From positions 24,830,470 through 24,894,469 of the forward strand of contig NC_060238.1 of assembly GCF_021155775.2 (NCBI RefSeq): a stretch of 64,000 bases of DNA, written 5' to 3'. Both the position numbers and the translations under genes were made by a program. Below are positions 1 to 12,500 of this stretch, in pieces (positions within the stretch are counted from its first letter, which is position 1; every line of letters begins with the position of its first letter). Origin of the DNA: Neodiprion pinetum. Taxonomy: Eukaryota > Arthropoda > Insecta > Hymenoptera > Diprionidae. The notes beneath the pieces are model-generated. The model searched no databases and was not told the origin of the DNA. It saw nothing but the letters and a program-made list of their open reading frames with translations.

Positions 1-40
1 GTTCGTTTGTAGCCGATTGTTCGAACGGTAGAAAAGCGTA

Positions 41-73
41 TTATCATCATCATCATCATCATTATTATTATTA

Positions 74-120
<47 letters not shown>
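41..120. repeat. (TCA)n/(TTA)n microsatellite
   Basis: About 80 bp of TCA units changing to ATT units with one GTT interruption. Confidence 0.95.
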
Positions 121-2052
121 CCTATACCTCAATCTCCACGAAAAGAAGCAAAAACGGGATGAGAATACAGAGATTAAAAAAAAAAATAAAAAATAAAAAA
201 ATAGAAAAGAGAAAGAAAAATTGGTGTGAATTTTCTTCAACATTTTTCACCGCAACGAAGCTGCGACACCGTAACGCGATACATATAATAATCTTCTGCG
301 AAAAAGCTTGCGGTCGGTCTTCCATTATACAACGACGCGTTGAAACGTTCTCGTTGTTAGCTAATTTAACGGGTGCCAATGGTAAAGTGCCATTAACCGC
401 GGTAAATAAGTGCCGCTAGATAAAGAAGTATACTTTTTTCTGGTGTACACGGTGCGGCGTGTCACACCGTGAGGGTGAAAAAGACCAGGGTTGCTTTCGC
501 CTCGCGCCCCCGTACAATTCCCATATTACGGGGACAAGTGGACGCGTATCGGCGTCGGTTTTACCCTCCGCTTTTCCTCCCTTGTCGGGGAGGAATCTGG
601 GTTAATGTCCATGGCACACCTCACCCCCAGACCCCGGTGTGTTTTATGTGGAAGCCGAGTAGCGGAGAGTCTCTTTCCCCCTTCTTCGCGAGAAAATCCA
701 TTTGATCGACTCAAGAGACGCGTAACGTTATACAGGCGCAAGTGTGACCGAACGAAGGTGAAAATTTCCTCTCTCGATCGTCAAACCGTAACTACAAACA
801 ACTTATACTTGATCCCGGGTACGATACGAGTATTCACATCACCGGGCTGAGTAAGAACTCGTTTCGATATTGAACAACGTTCGTCTACATACATACATAT
901 ATATTTGTATACGTAACCAACGTTTGATTGATTTTCACGTGAATCTAAACGAATGACATTATTTTTCAAAGCCTCGCTTCGCGTTCATCCTCCTGTAAGA
1001 TCCTCTTTCTCGGCTTCTTCGTTTATACTTCGATTTCAAATTCCTCTCCAGTTGTACATTTTTATTTTATTTCTTTTATTAAGCTTTTTCTTTTCACCCT
1101 ACTAACGATACATGCATTGAATTATTTTATTTCATTGATCCAGACCAACGCACGGATAATTTCCGGTATTTATCTATATGTGGGTATTACCGTATATATT
1201 TGTAAATACATTTAATACTTCCGGAATATGTGAAATATCAGATATCAAATATTATACTTGTACGACACGCGAACCGATCGACCGATCGCTCTTCTCTTCT
1301 CCTCGCTCGCCACGATCATATTTTACAATATCGGTACACGCGGTTGGAATTTATTCCAATGGGAATAAAATTAATTGGCGCTGATCGGTTTTTTATTCAT
1401 TTATTGTTATTTTTTTAGAAATTTTATTTCCGTAGGTAATCGGTTTTAACTTAGTTTACCAGAGTTGGCAATTTCGCATGGTTTTATGTTACACTCCGGC
1501 ATCGACGCGGCTAAAAATGTTTTGTTTTTTTTATTTTTTATTTACCACCATTTTCACGCGCAATAATTAACTTGCACGACTATACCGTAGAACAACGTTT
1601 CGGTACAAAGTGATCGCGAATATCAGCAGTGTCAAAAATTCATTTTCCCCAATATATAAACTGAATATGCTTCGAAAATCATTAAACAGTTTCATCTGCC
1701 TGCAGGCTGCTGCTGCTGCTGCTGCTGGTATATGAAATCCTGTTCGAAAATTCGACACGCCATATGTGCCGTAATATACAGATTGCGCATACATGAATAA
1801 GTTAAATCCCCGGAGAGAGAGAGAGAGAGTGTGTGTGAAAAAGAGGGAGAGAAAGAGAAGGAGAGAAGTATTATTAAACGAGTCTCCGCTCGTGCGAGAG
1901 TTTACGAGTCGATTTTATGACTTGCTCAACCGCAATTCGACCCCTTGCATGTACCTGCTACATACTCGTACTTTTTAGCACGTGTGATGAGATCTCGTTT
2001 GTCCGTCGTCGACGTTTCTTCTTCGCCATTTTTTTCCATTCATGTAATAATT

Positions 2053-2524
2053 CAGGGTTCGCACGCTTTTTCGAATTGGAAATCACCGGACATTTTTCGC
2101 GTGTTTCAGTCTAAAAATATGATTTCGTCCGGTAATCTTTCACGAAGTATTGCCGCTCGTTAACGACAATTTTTTTTTGTTTCTTCTTTTTTTACACGTT
2201 AATACAAACACCTTCGATATTACCTGGCAAACGACTTACCGTCTGACTGTCAATTTACAAACAACAGCCTGCGATTTTACGCAAGAAAAGGAAACGAAAG
2301 AAGGTTTGGTCTGAAGTAGTTATACGCGTAAAATGTATGAAGCGATGCGACGAAATAAAACTTTGAAGTACAATTTTTTTTTTTTTTTTTCATTTCTCAA
2401 GATCGACAGCACTTTGTATAAAAACGAGTTTACTTCTTCCATGAACTCAAAATTCCAGTATTATTTTCGAAATCCCCTGACATTTCCCGGTTGTCCAGGT
2501 TTTTCGCCGCGCGTACAAACCCTG
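2053..2524. mobile_element. hAT-type MITE, full length
   Basis: The ends CAGGGTTCGCACGC and, inverted, CAGGGTTTGTACGC form near-perfect inverted repeats of about 15 bp, with the CAGGG start common to many insect hAT MITEs. The 8-bp flanks do not match, so the target duplication has decayed. There is no coding capacity. Confidence 0.7.
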
Positions 2525-2578
2525 TATTTCTTTACCGTTTCGGTGGGTATGTTTTTATAGATCGTATTCGGAACTTAC

Positions 2579-2701
2579 CACGTTGCCAGACGGGCACGCT
2601 ACTCGGATTACTATCCACCTCGCACTTCAGGCTGATCGACATACCCTCGACGATCGGAATCCCAAAACCGGGTAGTCTCGTTATTGCGAAAGAGGGTGTA
2701 T
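2579..2701 (-). CDS. IgSF gene exon: first half of Ig3
   Basis: The acceptor is TTGTTTCAG before 2701 and the donor is G|GTAAGT at 2579/2578; the exon is 123 nt, phase 1 to phase 1. It encodes TPSFAITRL, IPIVEGMSISLKCEVDSNPSS and VPVWQR, that is strands A to C of an Ig domain with its first cysteine and core tryptophan. The second cysteine must be in the next exon, which lies left of the window: I see no Ig-like minus-strand exon between 1 and 2578. A hAT-type MITE ends 54 bp into the following intron. Confidence 0.88.
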
Positions 2702-5700
2702 CTGAAACAAGAAAGACAGAAACGTCGTTTGAATTACTTTCACGTGTCTGTCGCAATGTTGTCTGAAGGATTGCGAAGCTCACGTAAGATTCGCGATTGT
2801 AAAATAACACAAGAGGGGAGGGTTGTATAAGAAGAATGAGCGCGGGGTGGTACAAAACGGTCAAAGAATTATTCCATCGATCATCGATACCGTGAATGAG
2901 ATTGGAAATCAGTTGTAACAGCAACAGGTAATTACACCTAATTCATTCGTATAAAAAATCCACTACACCTGAACATTATCGTAAAAGTTATACATATTAT
3001 ATATATTAGGGTGGTCCTTAAAAAGGACATTTTTGAATTTCGATCGGTGGGCCCCCCAAATCAGCTTCAAATAATTCAAAAATAATGTCCTAATTTTTTC
3101 ATCATTTCATCTCAACTTTAACCCGTGTCCCAAATATGGTGCAGCGAAATCCAAACTAATTTGATTTCGATAAAACCCGATCATCGGGGAATTTTGAGAT
3201 CGCTAATTATAAATATGAACTCGAAATTACAAAATTTAAAACGGTGTATTTAACACGGCAATATCAAGTGCCTTTCGAGTTGGGGTCCACCATATTGGAT
3301 CCACCACTTTGAATTTTCAAAGTTTGAGTTCAGATTCGTAATCAGCGATCATAAAAAACCCCTCTAAACCAAATTTCATCAAAATCCCTTGGGTAGATTT
3401 GATGTCCACCCTCTTTGGGGCAGGAATTAAAGTCGTGATAAAAATTTTAAAAAATTACGACAATTATTTTTAAATTACGTGATGCCGATTCTGAGAGCGA
3501 GCCGATCGAAACTCAAAAATAACCTTTTTAAGGACCACCCTAATATAAATTCAAGCTTATATCCCGGGTCGGCACATTTCAGGGATCGTAATACCTTATG
3601 GAGTGGTTAGGAAACAATGTCCCCCGTCCTAATGAAAGCTGCTACCCGACTCCGAGACAGAAACAGAAGCAGCAGCAGTGCCACGTGAATACAAGACAAA
3701 GCGAACAATAACGCGACACCCACGCCACGGTAACTCAAGGCAAGGCGCGTTTTCCTCTCTCGACTGACGGCCGACCTCCGATCGCTTAATGAGAACGAGA
3801 ATAGTCGTGTACCTTTTCCAAATCTCATCCTCGCTCAGCTGCATCCACGCTCCTCGTCGTCTCGAGTATTCAAACATACCTAAAACCACCCATTTTCATT
3901 TGGCAGAGCACCAACGTGCCAGGCCCCTGACTTTATTCAAAGAGGTTCCTCCTCGTTCTTATCAATTTTGAACAACTGACGACAAGCTTTCAGAAATGAA
4001 ATCACTCTACGTACACATTTCCATTCCTCGATTAGTGTGCTTTGTAAAATGATCAGATTTTGTAACTCGTAATACAAATTTCATTACGGTTTAACGAATA
4101 GAACAAATGGAACGTGACATGGGTGGAGGAGGAGATTTTTTTCGTTCTTTCAATCCGTACTTTAAAAGAAAGAGAAAAGAAAAACATCGACAAATTTTAC
4201 ATCTTGAATTTAATTTATACGTGATCAAATCCAGCAGCAAAAAGATCCCCCGATCGTTTATTCCGACACCCTTGTACAGTGTACTATATGTATATATATT
4301 TGAGAATTTCAAAAGCATGTAAGTAATTAAATTTTCAACGTCCGCACGCTGCAAACGCGTTACAGAGAAATTAAACCTTCTGTGTACGGCATGTGTGAAG
4401 CAGCAAGCCTAACGTACCGTAAAGTTAAACAAAATTTCTAATTAAACCAGAGTTTAGATAGGAAAGGCGACTGCAACCTGTGGCAGCTTTCTGACTCTTG
4501 CGCCGCAGTTCTCCAACAAGCCGACGACAGATTCACGTATGTATGTATTCAAAACATTTACGGTATTTGGATGAAAAGAGGGAGAAAAAAGAAAATAAAA
4601 TCTGAATAAAGGGGGGGAAAAAAAAGCATCATCCGCATCCGGTAGCCAACAGATAAGGGCTGTCATCCGAATTCGAACCGCGGCACGTCGATGCGGATTC
4701 AACGTGGAACCTACTATATGTATATGCATATATGTATAACATGACAATAGGTATATACCAGATACCCTGCAATTTAAATCGAATTTGAACCGATGTCCGT
4801 CCGTGCGGAGAGATCCCGGCATCCGCTGCCACATATACAATACACGTACATTGTACATGTTCGTTTTTAAACTTTTTTTTCCTTTCCTTTTAAGGCACCA
4901 CTCGAAACATTTGTGACAAATACTGAGAAACAAAGATTGTCGTAAAATTGAACCGCGATACAAAAAAAATTAAAATAAACTAAAATAGATAAAAAAAAAA
5001 AAAACTATTACAATAATTGGTAACGACCTCTAAATATTTTCCTACTTCTTCCAAGTTTAACGACAATTTTCTTTTTTTCCCAGTATTTGTCGTAAATATT
5101 TCGAGTAGCACTTTGAAATAAGAAAAAAAAAAAGAAAAAAAAAGAAGTTGTAAAATTAGCCACCCCGATGTACATACACACGCACGTGCCTAAGTGCATA
5201 TTGAATGTTTGACGTGTACCTACATTGCTGCACGCGGGAGGTAATGAGAAAGAGAGAGAAAGAGAAATAGTGGGGGGGGGGGGGGGGGGGATCGCTTACG
5301 CGGTACTTACGCACAGCGGGGTTTAAATTTGTGGATTAATAACCAGGGTTTAGATGGTGAACGGTGAATGGAGAATGGTGAATGCGAGGCCGGGGAGGGT
5401 CTGGAACGATACGAACTTTGTTCGTTAAGGAGGAGCGGAGCCGGTTGAGGGGTCGTTAAAAGTGGCAAAGGAACTCTTCGACTTGGGTCTGTTGTTTACA
5501 ACCTCGCGCCTCCTCCACTGGTACCTGCAGCGAAGAAATAACCTACTGTGCTGGGGTTGAACTTAAAGGGAGCCGAGGCAACGTTTCTCTTTATTATAAA
5601 TTATAATTCAATTTACTCACACGTACCGAGAGCATGGCAGTCAAGGTACGTAAATTAATGAAGGGCCGCACTGGAGGAGTGACTGACCTTTGTGCCTATC

Positions 5701-6514
5701 GTTCGTCGTCACTGTACGAATCGAACCTGAACTTGAAATAGCTCAGGAAAGTATTTCAAATGCTTAAAAATATTTCATCAATACGCAAATCGAACAATTG
5801 GTTTGGAACAGTTTCGATCGAATCACCCTTAACCCACTGTCGTTATTTTTTCTTTCGCTAATCTTACCGTTCTTACACACTTCTGTACTCCAAGTAAGTC
5901 GCACTTGTACGCACAACTTGACTCCAACCCCGCAGACGACTTTACAGTGCTGCTCGACTTGGGCTGTTTTAATTTTTCTTCTCTCGTCTGCTCCAACTTT
6001 TTCATGTATAAATCCCGTTTCTCTCGAAGGACTAGCAGTTAATCGTAGCGTTTTATCGTTCTCCAGACAAGTCTTACGTTACTTTTCTCATGCAGCCCTT
6101 GGTGTAATATTCTATCAATCATGTCCCGCAGCTCGCAGTCTGTCGATTATTTTTCATCTCCTGCAGGTGAATTAAAATTCGGCACCTTCAATTTCACGCG
6201 GAGACGCGGCGGAGAAAGAGGAGAAAGAAGAGGTGGGCGGGGGAAGTGATTTTGCGCTTTAATCAAAAGCTCCGAATTACCGGAAATTGACGCCTCGACG
6301 CCCAACTCCGGGAGGGGCGGAGGGCGGTATTCGGTTTGGTTCTGAACAGGCATTTCGGACTACCGAAACTCCAAAGCTCCAGCTACTGCCGAAGCCCCTC
6401 GTTCGTTTCGCTCGCTACAACCGCCAATTTCCATCAAATTCTTGATTCGCTTGGTGATAAGGGTAGGGGGAGACAACTTCGATCAAACCAATAACGCATT
6501 CACCCTGCGGTAAA

Positions 6515-6554
<40 letters not shown>

Positions 6555-9500
6555 TACGGCGTCTACCTTGGAGCAAGAGTGCAGGTCTGATATGAACGCG
6601 GTTAAACCGTTGCAAGCTTCGCAAGTATAAGGTACGACGTCATATTAAACCCACAACTTTGGCGACATTTCGCACACTCACGAGTGTTTAGTACACACCA
6701 AGTTCGCAGCGCGTTACATCATGGTCTACGTTTATACGCGGAGTAATATAAGAGGTATAAGGTAAGTACATGGGTAGGTAGGTGGAACGTTACAGGCCGC
6801 AAGGAGAGGAGGCGGAGAAGTAAAACGGAAGAAGCCAAACAACCCTCCGGCTGCTTAGAAATATTGCTCAAAATGTTGGTTATAGTCGACGTCCTGCGCT
6901 GGTTCTTGGGAGGTTTGTGTAACCTGTGCAGTTGTAGCTATATCTCGAAAAGCCAGGGATGTAAGTCACGGTGAAACGTGACAGCTCACTACTCCTCGTT
7001 GAAAACGCAGCCCGGATCTGACCTGCTCTTCTCTCAGTTTGTTCGAAATTTCGTTTCTAAATGGTTGCAGGAGGGTTTTCAGCCTTAACAAAAGCAACGC
7101 TGATATTATTTACCAAGGGATTATTCTACAGAGTAGTCTAGTCTGGTATGCGAATACTTGTACGAGGTCGGTTCTAGCAGAGAATACGAATCTGATACTG
7201 CGACACTGTGATATAATCAGACGAAAGGACGAAACCGCTCGCTAATCGCGTCATAACCGTAAGTTTCGAGGTATATAAGCTGATTAATATCCAACGAGTT
7301 TACTTTGGCTCGAAAGGTACAAGTTGTATCAGGCAGTAATTTGCACCCTCTTGACTCTCGACTCGACAAATGATCACAGGTACGGAGAAACACTCTACCG
7401 AAGTTGAAAGGTGGTATTACAAGTTATGAGCCAATTCGATCAACTAATTAATTACGCTGATTGAACGCTAAATTATTCTTTGTTCTAAGAATTGAGTATA
7501 AATATTAACGCAAGATTGAAGTAAAAAAAAAAACCATGCCGCCACATTTACCAAAGGACTATCTGGAAAAGGTTCAAGTGAATTAACCAAGAAAGCTGTA
7601 CATTATATCATGAGCATGAGCATCAAGCTGGTATATAAATTCACCACTACATATTAACGTTGAATTACACGTGTCGTTGCCTACGGGAACTCATACCGCA
7701 GGTTGTACCATTCGACACGTAAACTGCGGTAATCCTCAAAGGGATTTAGGTTTCAAACAGAGCGAGAGATACACCGTTGGAATGCCACCATATGTCGACC
7801 ACAATTTACACGGTAGAAACCGCGATACGATGACATTGGATCATCATCATCATCATCATCGTCATCATCATCATCATCATCATCATCGTCATCATCGTTT
7901 TTTCACCAACGTGTGTATAGAGAGGCACCGAGTGCTTTGAAACTGGCACCAAACAGCTGAAAGCTGAGGGTAGCAGGTACAGTTTCGATTCTTCTAGGCA
8001 AAGCTAACCAGAAATCAAACGTGCATCTGGAAACCTGCACATGTTCGGAGTACCTCGTACGCCAGATGATCGAGCCGTGAAACTGACGTTCACCATCTCA
8101 AAGTTATATCCGTGCTGTTGTTTTAGCAGTTCATTTCCAACGCCCGAGGAGATGGTTCAACAAACCACCTGTAAAATTTTCCCGAAGGCTTTGAGTAAAC
8201 TTCCATAAATTTACCTTCCAACCGGTGATGTTTATACTCGTCAACGACGATCCGTCCCGCGATCATTAGAAAATGATCACTTTTTGCGCGTAACGTCGAA
8301 ATTCTCGTTACACACTTGCAACCTTGGGTATAATCGTTATCAGCGTGACGATGATGGCGGGAGAACGGTACGGAAGTGAGACGGCGTCGTCTCGGCGTCT
8401 CAAGGATATTAAATCTGACTTACACCGTGAAGCCGAGCTCGGCGTCCTCTCGACTTCAACGTCGTTGTCACTCTCCTCGTCACCGTTTACCGAAACAATC
8501 GCTTGCCGCCTTATTAAGACGAGCGGAACTCGGTCGGGGGTGAATTGCGAGGCTGTGTCTTCCAACCGAAGAGACGGCTCGTACGGCATCCTTCGTCTTC
8601 ACCCCGTCCAAGAGGAGAAAAACGACGCTGAGTGAAGGCAGATACCCGGGAGGTTGGTTTTCTCCATGTAGCCACCGCTGTTTGTCATATCCGTGTCATT
8701 GTGGCTACGGTGGGCGGTTGCCACTATAAGTTCATTTTGCCGGTTCCGTTCTCTTCTCCTTTTTCTTCTCTTCTCCTCTCTTCTCGACGACGCCATTCAT
8801 CCGGAGAGAAAGAGAGAAATAGCGAGAGAGATTAGCTTCTCGTCCTCCCTCTCGCAACTATAGAGTAACAGGGGGATGAGACGCGAGAGTCTTTCCAAGG
8901 TTGAAAACGACTCGCTGCTTTCACGATTGTTTCACAACCTAGCCATTAAATTTAATACAAGACCGTCGCTCCTTCCTCCCTCTCTCACCCCTCGCCGTTA
9001 TCTCTCACTCTGTATAACAGGTAATACTACCTGCTATATAATACACCCACCCCTCGCAATGAATTATTATTTTAATTCAGGCAGGTTAATTGCTAAACAG
9101 CTAATTATGACGCTCCTTCTTAACTTCATACTGTCGACCTATCCCCGGCTTCCTAATGATTAATTATAATCTTCTCGCATTTGTTTGTGTATATATGTAG
9201 TAATACCTGCGATACGTACAATACACGCATTGTTTAAAGTTTCATTCAACGCGCCAAGCATTTGTTTTCTCTTGTTCTTTTATATTCCAAACAAATACGT
9301 AGGTACAGCCAGAGGATTCTTAAAACCTGTATGTCTCATCCATATAATAGTGAAAATTGTACATTCTGCACTGCAGTCGAGTCGATGTTCACAAAATCGA
9401 ATTATCTAACGTTTTAGCTGATTTCCCATGCCGAAGAGAGCCACGAGTAAATATCATATGCAAATTTCATATGAAATATTACTAAAAACAAAATGAAAAT

Positions 9501-12500
9501 GTAATGAAAAACGTACGTCTAACCTATCGATCGACTTGATTATACTTCGCAACCACGTACAGGATGTGAAAACGCAAAAAAAGAAGATGAATAATATCGC
9601 TACTTTTTTCGAATCACGTCATTATACGCGCATGTATCAACATTAATCGATACGAGGATGATTTCAATTCGTTGGAATATTACTTCAGCGCACGTTGGAA
9701 CCGCTGTATACGGATTATTTAAAATTTCATTTTTCACCACCTCCCCGCACTCGGAACTTGCGTAGATTTATCCACTCTCGTCAGCAGTCTCTTTGACGTA
9801 GAAAATGGAGGAAAAAGTAAAATTTCAAAAGCAAATACGACGTACGACTGGGAATGAAAATATCATCTCGTGCGGGGCACGTAGGTAGGTGATTCTAGTA
9901 CAGGTACACCTGTATTCGTTGGCTATGTAATTTCCCACACCTGGATCGCGAATCGTTTGATCTTTTCGCGCGAAATAATCCATCGAGGGAGTACGTTCGA
10001 CCCCTGGAGACTGCAGGTATAGAGGGGCGAAGGGGAAAGAAAGGGGAAGTAGGAAAGTGAAGTGGGGCTGCGGGTGGAGGACGAACACTCGTGCTAATCC
10101 AAATGGTAGGTATCCGGTTCTCTTCGTATACGCGAGTAGCACGCGGTTGATCCTGGTCTAGCAGTAAACCAACCACCACTACACATTCAGCCCGCTCGTT
10201 GTTAAATTCCTGTATTTAATATTAGGCCGGTACATTGTTCAAGCTGTTTAGCGGCGGGTCTATACATTAACGAAGCTTATTACAAGGGGGGTCTATTAGC
10301 TCCTTGTTAACGGAGCAACGAGAGAAGCCAGAGACCGAGCCAGGCGGCAGAGTTCGTGCTTGAAAGTTAGGGCAAGGAGGGACCCTCGAGGTTGCCGAGG
10401 CAACTGGAAAGCCCAACCTCCTTTGACGGGGCACAGGTCACAAGGATAAACTCTCTGTATCACAATAACGCGGCGTAATATCCACAAGAGTATAATATCC
10501 TCCTGCGCAGAGATCATCTTTGAATAATTTTCCATCATGATAAACCGCGTTGCTTGTTAACGGGAACCGCCTTACGGCTCTGTCTGATCGAACGGTACGA
10601 TACGTGGTGTCCGATGAAAAATTCGTAACAAATTTAAGAATATCACCGAGACATATCCAGGTGACTCAAGGACATTGAAAATAGAATGTTTCCAGGGTGT
10701 AAGAAAAATTCAAGGAAATTTCCAGGAACTCGAGAACTTCCAGGACCACTGGACACACCGTGATAAACTACGACTCTCCATATCAGTATTGCCACGAGTT
10801 TCGTTGTTCTGAAAGGTTCTTTTGACAAACAGAAGGATAAGGTGCTGTACCAGAATAAGAAACACTCTTGTTTTCATCCAGAATTCAGGAACTTAAGAAA
10901 AGTTTCAAAGAGAACCGGACAAAGAAGAACGCATAAGAATCTCGGTGATTATCGACCCGTGGCGAAGAAGACCGTATCAGGGGGTCAAATTCCAACTGCG
11001 AAACGGTGACTGAGCCGAAGGGTCGTAGTTCGGAAGATAAGATTAGGAAAAGGGATTTTTGGAATGACCGGGTGGTGAAGAGACGGTGATCACCGACGAA
11101 AACCCGGACTGCGAACAAGTCGAGAAATGTCGATCGTGATGGTGGTGGTGGAAGCCGAGGACGGAGGCAGCGAAGGCGAACAAAGATGTTTATGTAACCT
11201 AATTTTCCGGCTGATTGGCGCACGCGTCTCAACCCCCGCTACCCCTCTGTACATATACCTACACTCTTTTATCTGGGTATATGCCCGTCGACGTCGCTCC
11301 GCCCCTTCTCTCAGCGCCTTTTCGTCCCGTGTACCGGGTGCTTTATCGTGATTTAAAGGTAACCTGCTTTTGTTTTCACGTCGCGAGGTAAGCCACTTCG
11401 AGTTGGACGTGGGCGCAAACACCCTTTCCCCATCCACCTCCGAGCCCCCACCACCTTTCCAAGGTAAAATCAACACAACCGGGAGAATTCCGTTACACAA
11501 CTACCCCCTATTACCCTGTACGACCACTGTTCGTTGCTCGTCTCCTTTCTCACCCGTCAGCTTTCAACTCGAGACCATCCAACGAATCGCTCCTTCTCTT
11601 CACATGTCCACTTTTGTGTAAATAAAAAATTATAAGATAGCGAGTAGTATTATACTTTATATACATAAACATACCATAGATAAGGATAAGCAGAAGCGTA
11701 GGAGCATGAAAAGTATAATAAAAGCAGAACAGAAGAAGAACAACAAGAAGAAGATGATGCGGGTGGAATTTCTTTGATCTCCGGGAAGTTATTTTCTCAT
11801 ACAAGACTGGACCATATTTGAAATTATCAAAGAAAGTGGAATTTGCCAAGGATGGTTTTACACTATGCAAAATATGAGAGTAAAACTACGAGTAAAATAC
11901 GCGTTTCGAGATAATAGTAAAATAGTAAAACAATGCCCACCACAAATTTCCGGTTAGTTTGTTCGTCGGTGAAAAAACCAACCAAGATAACAACACCGTC
12001 AGAGTTTATTCTATCCCACTTCTTGAAGACGGTAGAATCTTCTTCTTCTTCTTCGAAGAGATAAGCTTATAAAGGAGTGCGAAAAGGGGACTGACTGCTA
12101 AACTCGAGTAATAGTTCGGTGTTAACGGTCGGACGTGATTAGGAAACTCCGGACCCTTTCGGGTCTCGAATGCCCCGAAGCGGCGACACTGTACCAGCAC
12201 CTCTATCGCCATGGTGCAAAGACAGTTGACTAGCTTCTGAGTTTACCTTAACCACCCAGGAAGCCTCGCTCTGTACACGTCTCTAATGAAATCCAGTGTC
12301 TGACGGCAGCGTCAAGATAGTAGCCAACAAAATCTCTTCTGGGTATGCATCATTTTCGAACGGTGACCATTCGAAATGTAGCCTTCGCTACATCCCCATT
12401 TCTGTTCACCAACCTCCGTAAGCGACTTCTTTTCTTCGCATCGACACCGCGACTCGCCTGACTCAAAGTTCCTCGGGACAATATCTTTTTGATTGCGGGC

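Larger units (their letters stand above)
1..2578 (-). other. Intron sequence after the Ig3 exon (open to the left)
   Basis: No credible exon is seen on either strand. The stretch holds a trinucleotide microsatellite at 41-120, a short GCT repeat at 1706-1727, a GA-rich patch near 1816-1865 and a full-length hAT-type MITE at 2053-2524. I treat it as intron because the Ig3 exon must continue to the left. Confidence 0.7.

Noticed and set aside
4620..4700. tRNA-like B-box (GGTTCGAATTC on minus)
   Set aside because: No cloverleaf or A-box at the right spacing could be drawn.
4454..4963. 169-codon minus-strand frame
   Set aside because: It overlaps the inverted-repeat element at 4860-5150 and shows no domain or splice evidence.
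8308..8589. Minus-strand frame with an acidic, protein-like composition inside the large IgSF intron
   Set aside because: Flanking IgSF exons already join in phase without it, there are no convincing splice sites, and the opposite strand is open as well.
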